This document shows, in pieces, positions 44,596-52,652 of a stretch of DNA of 64,000 nt. Position numbers and translations under genes: made by a program. Where the stretch lies: NCBI RefSeq assembly GCF_039729195.1, contig NZ_CP155796.1:496001-560000 (forward strand), in the 5' to 3' direction. The stretch is from Mycobacterium sp. DL. Lineage in GTDB: Bacteria > Actinomycetota > Actinomycetes > Mycobacteriales > Mycobacteriaceae. Position 1 is the stretch's first letter; each line of letters begins with the position of its first letter. The notes under the pieces are model-generated. The model did not search any database and had not been told where the DNA came from. It saw nothing but the letters and a program-made list of their open reading frames with translations.

Positions 44596-45888
44596 TCACT
44601 GCCGGTAGCTGACGAGGAAGTTGCCCAGACGTTCGATCGCGTTGGACAGATCACGGGCCCATGGCAGCGTCACGATCCGCAGGTGATCCGGTGTCGGCCA
44701 GTTGAAGCCGGTGCCCTGGGTCACCAGGATCTTCTCCTGCAGCAGCAGGTCGAGGACGAGTTGCTCGTCGTCGGCGATGTCGTAGACCTCGGGGTCCAAT
44801 CGGGGGAACGCATACAGCGCGCCTTGGGGTTTCACGCACGATACCCCGGGGATCTCGTTGAGCTGCGTCCACGCCACATCGCGCTGCTCCAACAGTCGGC
44901 CGCCGGGCAGCACCAGGTCGTCGATGCTCTGATGGCCGCCCAGCGCAACCTGAATTGCATGCTGCGCAGGCACATTCGGGCACAGCCGCATGTTGGCCAG
45001 CAGGCTGATGCCTTCGATGAAGCTCGTGGCGTGTTCCTTGGGGCCGGTGATGACCAGCCAGCCCGAGCGGTAACCTGCGACGCGATAGGCCTTGGACAGG
45101 CCATTGAACGTCAGCGTCAGCACATCCGGCGCCACGCTCGCCATCGCGATGTGCTCGGCTTCGTCGTAGAGGATCTTGTCGTAGATCTCGTCGGCGAGCA
45201 GCATCAATTCGTGCTTGCGCGCCAACTCGGCGATCTGGGTCAGCACCTCTCGGGGATACACCGCACCGGTCGGGTTGTTCGGGTTGATCACGACGATCGC
45301 CTTGGTGCGGTCGGTGATCTTGGATTCCAGATCGGCGATGTCGGGCTGCCAGCCCTGGGTCTCGTCGCACAGGTAGTGCACGGGGGTGCCGCCCGCCAAC
45401 GACGTCGACGCCGTCCACAACGGGTAGTCCGGAGCGGGGATGAGGACCTGATCGCCGTTGTCCAGCAGCGCCTGCAGCGTCATCGTGATCAGCTCGGAGA
45501 CGCCGTTGCCCAGATACACGTCGTCGATGTCGAAGCGCGGGAACCCGTCGACGAGCTCATAGCGGGTGAACACGGCGCGGCGCGCGCTGACGATGCCCTT
45601 GGAATCGGAGTAGCCCTGCGCGTACGGCAGCGCCGAGATGATGTCGCGCATGATCACGTCGGGTGCTTCGAAACCGAACGGCGCCGGGTTGCCGATGTTG
45701 AGCTTGAGGATCCGGTGTCCCTCGGCTTCGAGGCGCGACGCATGCTCGTGTACAGGTCCGCGGATCTCGTACAGGACGTCCTGCAGCTTGCTCGACTGCG
45801 TGAACGTGCGCGGCCGGCCGTGCTGGCCGGTTGCGTGCCACGGCAACTGATGGGTGCTCACATCGAGAAGTCTCCCACGGTTGTCCAC
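44596..45888 (-). CDS. aspC: Aspartate/alanine-type aminotransferase
   Basis: 430 residues (429 for M. tuberculosis AspC, Rv0337c). A fold-type I PLP enzyme with NPNNPTGAV, LLADEIYDKI and the Schiff-base Lys in GLSKAYRVAG; the C-terminal Arg region DHLRIVTLPW is intact. It transfers amino groups between a keto acid and an amino acid; assignment as AspC, versus an alanine aminotransferase (AlaA-like), rests on synteny. GTG 45888 gives the family length; GTG 45861 is an alternative with GGGAG upstream. Confidence 0.88.
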   Translation of the reverse strand: MDNRGRLLDVSTHQLPWHATGQHGRPRTFTQSSKLQDVLYEIRGPVHEHASRLEAEGHRILKLNIGNPAPFGFEAPDVIMRDIISALPYAQGYSDSKGIVSARRAVFTRYELVDGFPRFDIDDVYLGNGVSELITMTLQALLDNGDQVLIPAPDYPLWTASTSLAGGTPVHYLCDETQGWQPDIADLESKITDRTKAIVVINPNNPTGAVYPREVLTQIAELARKHELMLLADEIYDKILYDEAEHIAMASVAPDVLTLTFNGLSKAYRVAGYRSGWLVITGPKEHATSFIEGISLLANMRLCPNVPAQHAIQVALGGHQSIDDLVLPGGRLLEQRDVAWTQLNEIPGVSCVKPQGALYAFPRLDPEVYDIADDEQLVLDLLLQEKILVTQGTGFNWPTPDHLRIVTLPWARDLSNAIERLGNFLVSYRQ

Positions 45889-45947
45889 GTGTTTTCCGGC
45901 GCAGGCCGGGTCAAGCGCGACCGGTCCGCGTTCTGAGCGCGCCCAGT

Positions 45948-48035
45948 TCAGTCCTCTGCTCCCCTGTTGCCGTCCCTTCCGGGCTGGCCGGCCTGGCCGG
46001 CCGAGCCTGACTGTCCGTCGTTGCCGGCGACTCCTGGGTTTCCGGTCTTCCCGTCTCTGCCGTCGGCGCCTGCCGATCCGGCTGTGCCATTCGCGCCGGC
46101 CGAGCCGGTCTCGCCGGTCTGGCCGCCGGCTCCCGTCTGGCCTGCGGCGCCCCTGCCACCGAACAGTCCGCCGTCCCCGCCCTCTCCGGACGCTCCGCCC
46201 CGGCCGCCCGCGCCTCCCGCGCCCCCCGAACCGCCCTGTCCTGCAGCGCCGCCCTCGCCCCCCGAACCGCCCTGCCCGGCAGCACCGCCCTGACCGGCCG
46301 CGCCGCCCTTGCCGCCGGCGCCGGCCGCGCCCCCGGGCCCTGCCGCACCCCCCTGGCCACCTGCACCGCCGGTCGCCGGCCCGATGATGGTCTCCGCGTT
46401 GCCGCCGTCGCCGCCGTTGCCACCGTTGCCGCCGGCCGCGCCGTTGCCGCCTCGTCCGCCGTTTCCGCCGATGCCTCCGGTGCCGCCGTCGCCGCCATCC
46501 CCGGCGGTGCCGCCCTCGCCGCCGTCACCGCCCGCACCGCCGTTCCCACCGGCGCCGCCGTTCCCACCGATCCCGCCGCTGCCGCCGGCGCCTCCGCGGC
46601 CGAAGAACCAGCTGCCGTGACCGCCCTTGCCGCCGGCACCTGCGGCGGTGCCGGCCTTACCCCGACCACCGGCGGTACCGTCGGTTCCGGCGAGCCCGGC
46701 CGTGCCCGCGTCGCCGTTGCCCCCGGCGCTGCCCGTGGGCCCGGCCTGGCCGTCGCCTCCAGACTGGCCCGCTGCGCCCGCACCACCGTTTCCACCCCCT
46801 CCGCCGGCGCCGCCGTTCGCGGCTCCGTAGGCGACGGCAGCATCACCGCCCCGGCCGCCGTTGCCGCCGTTGCCGCCGGTGGTGCCGTTGCCACCGAAGC
46901 CTCCGTTCCCGGCGGTCTGACTACCCGCGGCGGCACCCAGATCGTCAGCGCCGCGACCCCCGTTACCGCCCGGGTTGCCGTCTTTGCCGTTCAAACCGCT
47001 CTCGAACCCTTCACCCTCGAAACCGTCGCCGCCGTCCTCACCCGGCGTCCCGATCGGGTTGATGCCATTGGCCCCGTCGGCGCCGGCCGCCCCCACCCCG
47101 CCGCTGGAACCGTCTCGGCCGTCGGCGCCGTTGTCACCACGGGCTCCGTCCTGGCCGTCGTCGCCGGAAGTGCCTGTGCTGCCGGCGATCCCGTTGCCGC
47201 CGTTACCGCCGGCGCCGCCGTTGCCGAGCAGGATTCCCGCATGTCCGCCGTTGCCCCCGACAGCACCGGCCCCGCCGTTGCCGCCCGCGCCGCCGTTGCC
47301 GAGCAGAAGCCCGCCGTGCCCACCGTTGCCGCCGTCCACGCCGGCAGCGAGCCCGTCACCACCGCGGCCACCATTGCCCCAGAGGCCGGCGTTACCGCCC
47401 TTTCCCCCGTTCGCACCGGCGCCACCGTTGCCGATGAGGATCCCGCCGGGACGGCCGTTGCAGGCGTCGCCGGCGCAGTCGGCTGCCGCGTCCGCTCCGT
47501 TGCCGATGAAGAACCCGAAGACACCTTCGAGGACGGTGACGATCGGCTCCGCCGACGGCGCCGCGCCCGCCGCACGTCCGAAGGCAGACCCGGATTCCCG
47601 TTGGCGATCGGACGGTTGCAGGACCAACAGCCGGGCCAGCGGAGATGCGGACTCGAAGACCGGCTCAGGCGAACCATCGCGAACACTGATCCGCTCGGTA
47701 GCGGCCACGGGCCCGCCGACAAGCGACGACGCAGAGGTCTCGGCGACGGCACGCTCGGAGGCCGCGCCCGACGCGCTGCCGGGCAGCTGGATCGTCACAC
47801 CTTCGGTTGGCCGGATCGCGCTGTCCGCGAAGGTCACTGGTGCGGTCGACGCTGCGGGGGCGACGTCGACGGCTCGCGCAGCGATCGCGGACCCGGCTGG
47901 CGCCGACACGACCGTGGGATCGGGTGCCCGCAGGACCACCAGTTCTGCTCCGGCGATCACCACGCCAGTCACCGCGAGCGGCACGACAGCAAGGCGCAGA
48001 CCACGCCCGATTGATGCATCATTATGTGCAGACAC
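45948..48035 (-). CDS. PGRS-like glycine-rich surface protein without a PE domain
   Basis: 695 residues from a GTG with GGGGG six bases upstream. An N-terminal membrane helix (LAVVPLAVTGVVIAGAELVV) replaces the PE domain of PE_PGRS proteins. After a ~150-residue Ala/Ser-rich linker comes EGVFGFFIGNGADAAADCAG and then PGRS-type repeats (GGAGGNGG, GNGGRGGDG), including the GILLGNGG and LLLGNGG units seen in PE_PGRS proteins. The last ~70 residues change to strict Gly-X-Y triplets ending in GRDGNRGAED. It is probably anchored with the repeats outside. It is divergent from a LuxR-type regulator 129 bp away, which may control it. Confidence 0.8.
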   Translation of the reverse strand: MSAHNDASIGRGLRLAVVPLAVTGVVIAGAELVVLRAPDPTVVSAPAGSAIAARAVDVAPAASTAPVTFADSAIRPTEGVTIQLPGSASGAASERAVAETSASSLVGGPVAATERISVRDGSPEPVFESASPLARLLVLQPSDRQRESGSAFGRAAGAAPSAEPIVTVLEGVFGFFIGNGADAAADCAGDACNGRPGGILIGNGGAGANGGKGGNAGLWGNGGRGGDGLAAGVDGGNGGHGGLLLGNGGAGGNGGAGAVGGNGGHAGILLGNGGAGGNGGNGIAGSTGTSGDDGQDGARGDNGADGRDGSSGGVGAAGADGANGINPIGTPGEDGGDGFEGEGFESGLNGKDGNPGGNGGRGADDLGAAAGSQTAGNGGFGGNGTTGGNGGNGGRGGDAAVAYGAANGGAGGGGGNGGAGAAGQSGGDGQAGPTGSAGGNGDAGTAGLAGTDGTAGGRGKAGTAAGAGGKGGHGSWFFGRGGAGGSGGIGGNGGAGGNGGAGGDGGEGGTAGDGGDGGTGGIGGNGGRGGNGAAGGNGGNGGDGGNAETIIGPATGGAGGQGGAAGPGGAAGAGGKGGAAGQGGAAGQGGSGGEGGAAGQGGSGGAGGAGGRGGASGEGGDGGLFGGRGAAGQTGAGGQTGETGSAGANGTAGSAGADGRDGKTGNPGVAGNDGQSGSAGQAGQPGRDGNRGAED

Positions 48036-48164
48036 CGTTTCCCCCTACGCAAGCTTTGGCTGGTCGCCGTGGTTTGTGCATAAGGAACCACACCGTGGAT
48101 TCGGGTCGCGTCGTCCGAATTGATGATCTTTTGGCGAAGCAGCGCCGGAAGGGGGGAGACGGGG
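48036..48164. promoter_or_regulatory. Divergent promoter region with two inverted repeats
   Basis: Between the PGRS-like gene and the LuxR-type regulator. Two inverted repeats are visible: GTGGTT (48069-48074) with AACCAC (48086-48091), and ATTCGG (48099-48104) with CCGAAT (48115-48120). Either could be the operator of the adjacent regulator. The GGGGGGAG near 48150 is the ribosome site of the regulator. Confidence 0.5.
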
Positions 48165-49280
48165 ATGGTCTCGATGGCCACGTTCTCTCATTTGGTCTCG
48201 TTGATCTATGCCGCATCGCTGACCCCGGCGAAGTGGGGCGAGGCGATCAGCGAGATCCACTCGACGCTCGCCCATTCGACAACCGGAACCGGGACCGTCC
48301 GCTCCACCGCGCTGTCGGTCACCGACGGGGCGCAGCGGACAGTCGTCGGGCACCTGCTTCCGGACGCGGAGAAACCCTACGACGAGTACTACGGCCGCAT
48401 CGACCATGTGCTTCACACGGTCGAGCAGGGGGCTGTCGGCGTCCTGCGCACCGGTGAGGAGCTGCTGTCCACCCGAAAGACAACCGAATTCCACAACGAC
48501 TGGATCCGCCCGAACGACATCGAGGCCGGCCTGTTCGTGCGGTTGACGCGGGGCGACCGAACGGCGAGCCTCGTCGTCGCCGGATCGCAGCGCAGACATC
48601 CCTTCGCCACCGACGATCGACGGCAACTCGTCAGCGCTCTCGTTCCCCACCTGCAGCAGGCGATCGACACACAGAGTCACATCGCCGTTCTGTCCGAGCG
48701 AGGCGCCCACCTCGCGGGCGCCGTCGACCGTCTGCCCCACGGCGTGGTGGTCCTCACCACGGACCGTTTGGTGGTGGAAGCGAACTCGGTCGCCGACGAT
48801 CTTCTCGCGCAGCATGACGGGCTCGCGATCCGAGGTGGCACGTTGGTTGCGTCGGCGCCCAGAGCCCAACGCACCCTGGCTCGCCTGATCGATCAGGCGC
48901 TGGCGCACGGATTGCGCAGCGGCGGCTCTTTGACCTGTGAACGGCCTTCAGGCCGCCGAAGCTTCGTGGTGCACGTGGTTCCGCTCGACGCGACGGCCAC
49001 CGATATCAAGAGCCGGCCTCTGGCGATGGTGCTGATCATCGATCCGACGCGCGAATCCCGGCCCGCTGCAGACGTTTTGCGGCAGCTGTACGGGATGAGC
49101 AGAGCGGAGGCAGCTGTCGCTTGCCTTGCCCTTCACGGTCAGGGGGTCCCTGCGATCAGTGAGCAGCTGATCCTGTCCTCGACCACGGTTCGCACGCACC
49201 TGCGAGCGATCTTCAGCAAGACGGGCACACACCGGCAGGCTGAACTCGTTCGCCTGCTCTCGACCGTCATCCCGCAGTGA
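48165..49280 (+). CDS. LuxR-family transcriptional regulator
   Basis: 371 residues. The C-terminal ~65 residues are a LuxR helix-turn-helix: MSRAEAAVACLALHGQ, then QLILSSTTVRTHLRAIFSKTG. The first ~300 residues resemble the sensor part of mycobacterial LuxR-type proteins of this kind (PAS/GAF-like; ligand unknown); there is no receiver Asp pocket or ATPase loop. The ATG at 48165 follows a GGGGGAG at seven bases; ATG 48174 is also possible. It is divergent from the PGRS-like gene and probably its regulator. Confidence 0.83.
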   Translation: MVSMATFSHLVSLIYAASLTPAKWGEAISEIHSTLAHSTTGTGTVRSTALSVTDGAQRTVVGHLLPDAEKPYDEYYGRIDHVLHTVEQGAVGVLRTGEELLSTRKTTEFHNDWIRPNDIEAGLFVRLTRGDRTASLVVAGSQRRHPFATDDRRQLVSALVPHLQQAIDTQSHIAVLSERGAHLAGAVDRLPHGVVVLTTDRLVVEANSVADDLLAQHDGLAIRGGTLVASAPRAQRTLARLIDQALAHGLRSGGSLTCERPSGRRSFVVHVVPLDATATDIKSRPLAMVLIIDPTRESRPAADVLRQLYGMSRAEAAVACLALHGQGVPAISEQLILSSTTVRTHLRAIFSKTGTHRQAELVRLLSTVIPQ

Positions 49281-49309
49281 TCTCAGGCATACACGGCGGG
49301 TGCGGTCGG

Positions 49310-52300
49310 CTATTTCCTGCCCGGCCGACGCGCACCCTTGGCGATGCCAAGGCCTTTCACCGGTGGTTCGTCGCCGACGATGCGGGCCTCGCCGTTGCCT
49401 GAACCGTTGGTCGGCGTCGCGGGTTCAGGCGCGGCGTCTGGTTCGGCTTCCGCGGTCGGCTCGGGCTCGGGCTGCGGTTCGGCCTTGGGTGCGGCCGCAG
49501 GCGCCTTTCTGGCGCCGGGTCGCCGCGCACCCGGGGCGATTCCGAGGCCCTTGACCTCAGGCTCGGGTTTGGGCTCAAGCCCCATATCGGAGTCCGCGGT
49601 GTCCGCGGATTCCGTTCCCGCCTTTGCCTGATCCGGATCCGCGCCCGGCGGCTGCACAACCGTGCCCGCGTCCTCGTTGGGCGCCGCCTTCTGAGCCGGG
49701 GCCTTCTTCGCGCCCGGCCGGCGTGCGCCGGCGGCGATTCCGAGACCCTTGACCTCCGGCTCCGGCGCGGCGGGCGCACTGGGCGCCTCGGCCTCAGCCT
49801 CGGCCGGCGCGGAGGGTGCGGCGGCGGCAGGTGCCGCTGCGGTCTTCTTCGCGCCTGGGCGCTTGGCGCCGCCGGCGATTCCGAGACCCTTGACCTCCGG
49901 CTCGGCCTTGGCCGGGGCCGACTCGGTTACCGCGTCCGCCGCAGGTGCGGCCGCGGTCTTCTTGGCGCCGGGGCGTTTTGCGCCGCCGGCGATTCCGAGG
50001 CCCTTCGGTGCGGCCGCGGCCGGTGTGTCGCCACCCCCGGTGTCCGCTGCGGCTTTCTTGGCACCGGGGCGCTTGGCGGCTCCCGCGATCCCCAGACCGG
50101 TGACGGGCTTGGTCTCGGTGGCGGTGCTGGCCTCGACCTTCGCGGGTGCGGCAGCCTCCTCTTCGGCTTCCTCTGCCACGGCAGGAGCCTTCGCGGGCGC
50201 CTCGGCCGCGACGCGTGCCGCACGCTCCTCGGCTTCCTTTGCGGCCGTTCCCTTTTCGGGCAATGCGAAGTTGCCCTTGTCCAACGAACCCAGCAGCAGC
50301 TGGGCCACGTCGAGCACCTCGGGCTTCTCCACGTCCCGGTTCGCTGCGACGTCGTCGACACCGTCGGTCATCATCACGCGGCAGAACGGGCAGCCGGTCG
50401 CGATCGCCGACGCCCCGGTGTCCACCGCTTCCTCTGAGCGTTCGACGTTGACGCGCTTGCCGATGTGCTCTTCCATCCACATCCGGGCGCCGCCCGCGCC
50501 GCAGCACAGGCCGCGCTCGGCGTGACGGGGCATCTCGGTGAGCTTCGCGCCCGACGCGCCGATCAGCTCGCGCGGAGCCGAGTACTCCTTGTTGTGCCGG
50601 CCGAGATAACACGGGTCGTGATAAGTGATATCCATACCGCCGTCAGACGGTTTGACCGGAATCAGCTTCTTGTCGCGGAGTAACCGGTTCAGCAGCTGCG
50701 TGTGATGCAGCACCGTGTAGGTGCCGCCGAGCTGGGGGTATTCCCGGCCGAGGGTGTTGAAGCAGTGCGGGCAGGTGACGACGACCTTGCGGTCCACCCG
50801 CTCGACGCCCTCGAACAGCCCGTTGAGCGTTTCGACGTTCTGTGCGGCGAGCTGCTGGAACAGGAACTCGTTGCCCGAGCGGCGGGCCGAGTCACCGTTG
50901 CAGGTCTCACCTTCACCCAGCACCAGGTACTTGACGCCCGCGGCGGCCAGCAGTTCGGCGACCGCCTTGGTGGTCTTCTTCGCCCGGTCCTCGTACGCAC
51001 CGGCGCACCCGACCCAGAACAGGTACTCGTAGCCGTCGAACGATTCGACGTCCTTGCCGAAGACCGGCACATCGAAGTCGACCTCGTCGATCCAGTTGGT
51101 GCGGTCCTTCGAGTTCTGCCCCCACGGATTGCCCTTGGACTCAAGGTTTTTGAACAGCACACCGAGTTCGCCCGGGAACTCCGACTCCATCATCACCTGG
51201 TAGCGGCGCATGTCGACGATGTGGTCGATGTGCTCGATGTCGACGGGGCACTGCTCGACGCAGGCGCCACAGGTGGTGCACGACCACAGCACGTCGGGAT
51301 CGATGACGCCACCCTCCTCGAGGGTGCCGACCAGCGGGCGGGTCGCCTGCAGGGGCGAATCGGCGGGGATGCGCTCGAAACCGGATTCCGGAACGTGCTC
51401 GTGTGAGTGTTCCTCGCTCTTCTTCTCGCCGCGCACCTCCTCGCCGAGACCGCCCTCGGGCGTGTTCTCCAGCGGCGATTCCTTGCCGTCGAGGAAGTAC
51501 GGTGCCTTGGCGAACATGTGGTCGCGCAGGTTCATGATCACGAGCTTCGGGGACAGCGGCTTGCCGGTGTTCCACGCCGGGCACTGCGACTGACAACGCC
51601 CGCACTCGGTGCAGGTGGTCATGTCGAGGAAGCCCTTCCAGGTGAAGTCCTCGATCTTTCCGCGACCCAGCACCGCATCCTCGGCGGGATCCTCGAAGTC
51701 CACGATCTCGCCCTTGGACTCGACGGGCAGCAGGGGGCCCAATCCGTTGGGCATCCGCTTGAACGTGACGTTGATCGGCGCCAGACCGATGTGCAGGTGC
51801 TTGGAGTGCAGCACGATCAGCAGGAAGACCAGCATGATCGCGATGTGTGCGAGCAGCGCGAAGGTCTCGATCCACTCATTCGCCGGCTCGCCCAGCGGGT
51901 GCAGGATCCAGCCCATGGCCTGGGAGAAGAACGCGCCGTCGCCGTAGGGCAGCGCTCCGGTGTTGACCGCCGCGCCGCGCACCAGCGCGTAGGTCCAGAT
52001 GACGTTGAAGATCATGAACAGGATCAGCCAGGCGCCGCCGGTGTGAGAGCCGTAGAAGCGGGAGTCGCGGCCGTGCTTCTTCGGTTCGCGGACGATGCGG
52101 ATGATCGAGAACGTGATGATGCCCAGCAGCACCGCGAGGGCGAAGAAGTCCTGCAGGAAGCCGAGCGCGTCCCACCGGCCGACGAACGGGATGTGGAAGT
52201 CGTGGTCCACGAGCTGGCCGAAAGCCTCGACGTAGACAGAACCGAGGATGAAGAAGCCCCACATGGTGAAGAAGTGGGCGATACCGGCGGTGTTCCAGCG

Positions 52301-52504
52301 GAGTAGCCGGGTCTGGCCGAACACTTCCTCGAACTGCGTGGTGATGCGCTTCTGGAGGTTGTCCTTGCGATTGTTGGACTCGCTCATCGGCTGCCCCGAC
52401 CGGATCAGCTTGGTCAGCCACACCACGCGCTTTGCGGCCAATACACCGACGACGACGATCATCAACGCGCCGACGATGATCCTGATCAACATCTGCGTTT
52501 CCAC
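49310..52504 (-). CDS. etfD: EtfD, membrane electron-transfer-flavoprotein oxidoreductase
   Basis: 1064 residues, equivalent to Rv0338c (882). About five N-terminal membrane helices form a NarI-like segment. Two 4Fe-4S motifs (CTECGRCQSQCP and CTTCGACVEQCP) follow, then HdrB-type CCG cysteine sites (FWVGCAGA, CPHCFN, HDPCYLG, GLCCGAGG, ATGCPFC). It is reported to pass electrons from ETF (fatty-acid beta-oxidation) to the respiratory chain and to be essential in M. tuberculosis. The GTG at 52504 lies six bases from GGAGG (52511-52515), whereas the in-frame ATG at 52510 abuts it. The ~300-residue tail has six copies of a GLGIA-x-GA-KRPGAKK unit in Ala/Pro/Glu-rich linkers. Confidence 0.88.
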   Translation of the reverse strand: METQMLIRIIVGALMIVVVGVLAAKRVVWLTKLIRSGQPMSESNNRKDNLQKRITTQFEEVFGQTRLLRWNTAGIAHFFTMWGFFILGSVYVEAFGQLVDHDFHIPFVGRWDALGFLQDFFALAVLLGIITFSIIRIVREPKKHGRDSRFYGSHTGGAWLILFMIFNVIWTYALVRGAAVNTGALPYGDGAFFSQAMGWILHPLGEPANEWIETFALLAHIAIMLVFLLIVLHSKHLHIGLAPINVTFKRMPNGLGPLLPVESKGEIVDFEDPAEDAVLGRGKIEDFTWKGFLDMTTCTECGRCQSQCPAWNTGKPLSPKLVIMNLRDHMFAKAPYFLDGKESPLENTPEGGLGEEVRGEKKSEEHSHEHVPESGFERIPADSPLQATRPLVGTLEEGGVIDPDVLWSCTTCGACVEQCPVDIEHIDHIVDMRRYQVMMESEFPGELGVLFKNLESKGNPWGQNSKDRTNWIDEVDFDVPVFGKDVESFDGYEYLFWVGCAGAYEDRAKKTTKAVAELLAAAGVKYLVLGEGETCNGDSARRSGNEFLFQQLAAQNVETLNGLFEGVERVDRKVVVTCPHCFNTLGREYPQLGGTYTVLHHTQLLNRLLRDKKLIPVKPSDGGMDITYHDPCYLGRHNKEYSAPRELIGASGAKLTEMPRHAERGLCCGAGGARMWMEEHIGKRVNVERSEEAVDTGASAIATGCPFCRVMMTDGVDDVAANRDVEKPEVLDVAQLLLGSLDKGNFALPEKGTAAKEAEERAARVAAEAPAKAPAVAEEAEEEAAAPAKVEASTATETKPVTGLGIAGAAKRPGAKKAAADTGGGDTPAAAAPKGLGIAGGAKRPGAKKTAAAPAADAVTESAPAKAEPEVKGLGIAGGAKRPGAKKTAAAPAAAAPSAPAEAEAEAPSAPAAPEPEVKGLGIAAGARRPGAKKAPAQKAAPNEDAGTVVQPPGADPDQAKAGTESADTADSDMGLEPKPEPEVKGLGIAPGARRPGARKAPAAAPKAEPQPEPEPTAEAEPDAAPEPATPTNGSGNGEARIVGDEPPVKGLGIAKGARRPGRK

Positions 52505-52524
52505 GCGCATCCTCCGGTGACGTT

Positions 52525-52565
52525 GTTACCCGCTGGTAACTTATGCAATGTTACCGACGGGTAAC
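52525..52565. promoter_or_regulatory. Tandem GTTACC-N4-GGTAAC palindromes upstream of etfD
   Basis: Two perfect palindromes: GTTACC-CGCT-GGTAAC at 52525-52540 and GTTACC-GACG-GGTAAC at 52550-52565, 25 bp apart centre to centre (about 2.4 helical turns). They lie 10-60 bp upstream of the etfD ribosome site and after the iniR stop. They look like paired operators for a dimeric repressor, perhaps a TetR-type regulator of lipid metabolism; the binder is unknown. Confidence 0.75.
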
Positions 52566-52652
52566 TTTAGCTGGGTGCCTGCTCATAGTTACATCCCGTC
52601 CGGAAACAGCGCTACGAAGGCTGTCCTAACTGTTTGGAGAGGCGCGAGTCGG

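Noticed and set aside
45960..47460. Regular repeats that look like a repeat array or CRISPR
   Set aside because: Units are short, irregular and in a continuous coding frame of Gly-Gly-X type; there are no constant repeats with unique spacers and no cas genes.
46617..48014. Plus-strand frame of 465 codons opposite the PGRS-like gene
   Set aside because: It is an antisense shadow of GC-rich Gly repeats; the minus strand has the anchor, the ribosome site and coherent PGRS and Gly-X-Y repeats.
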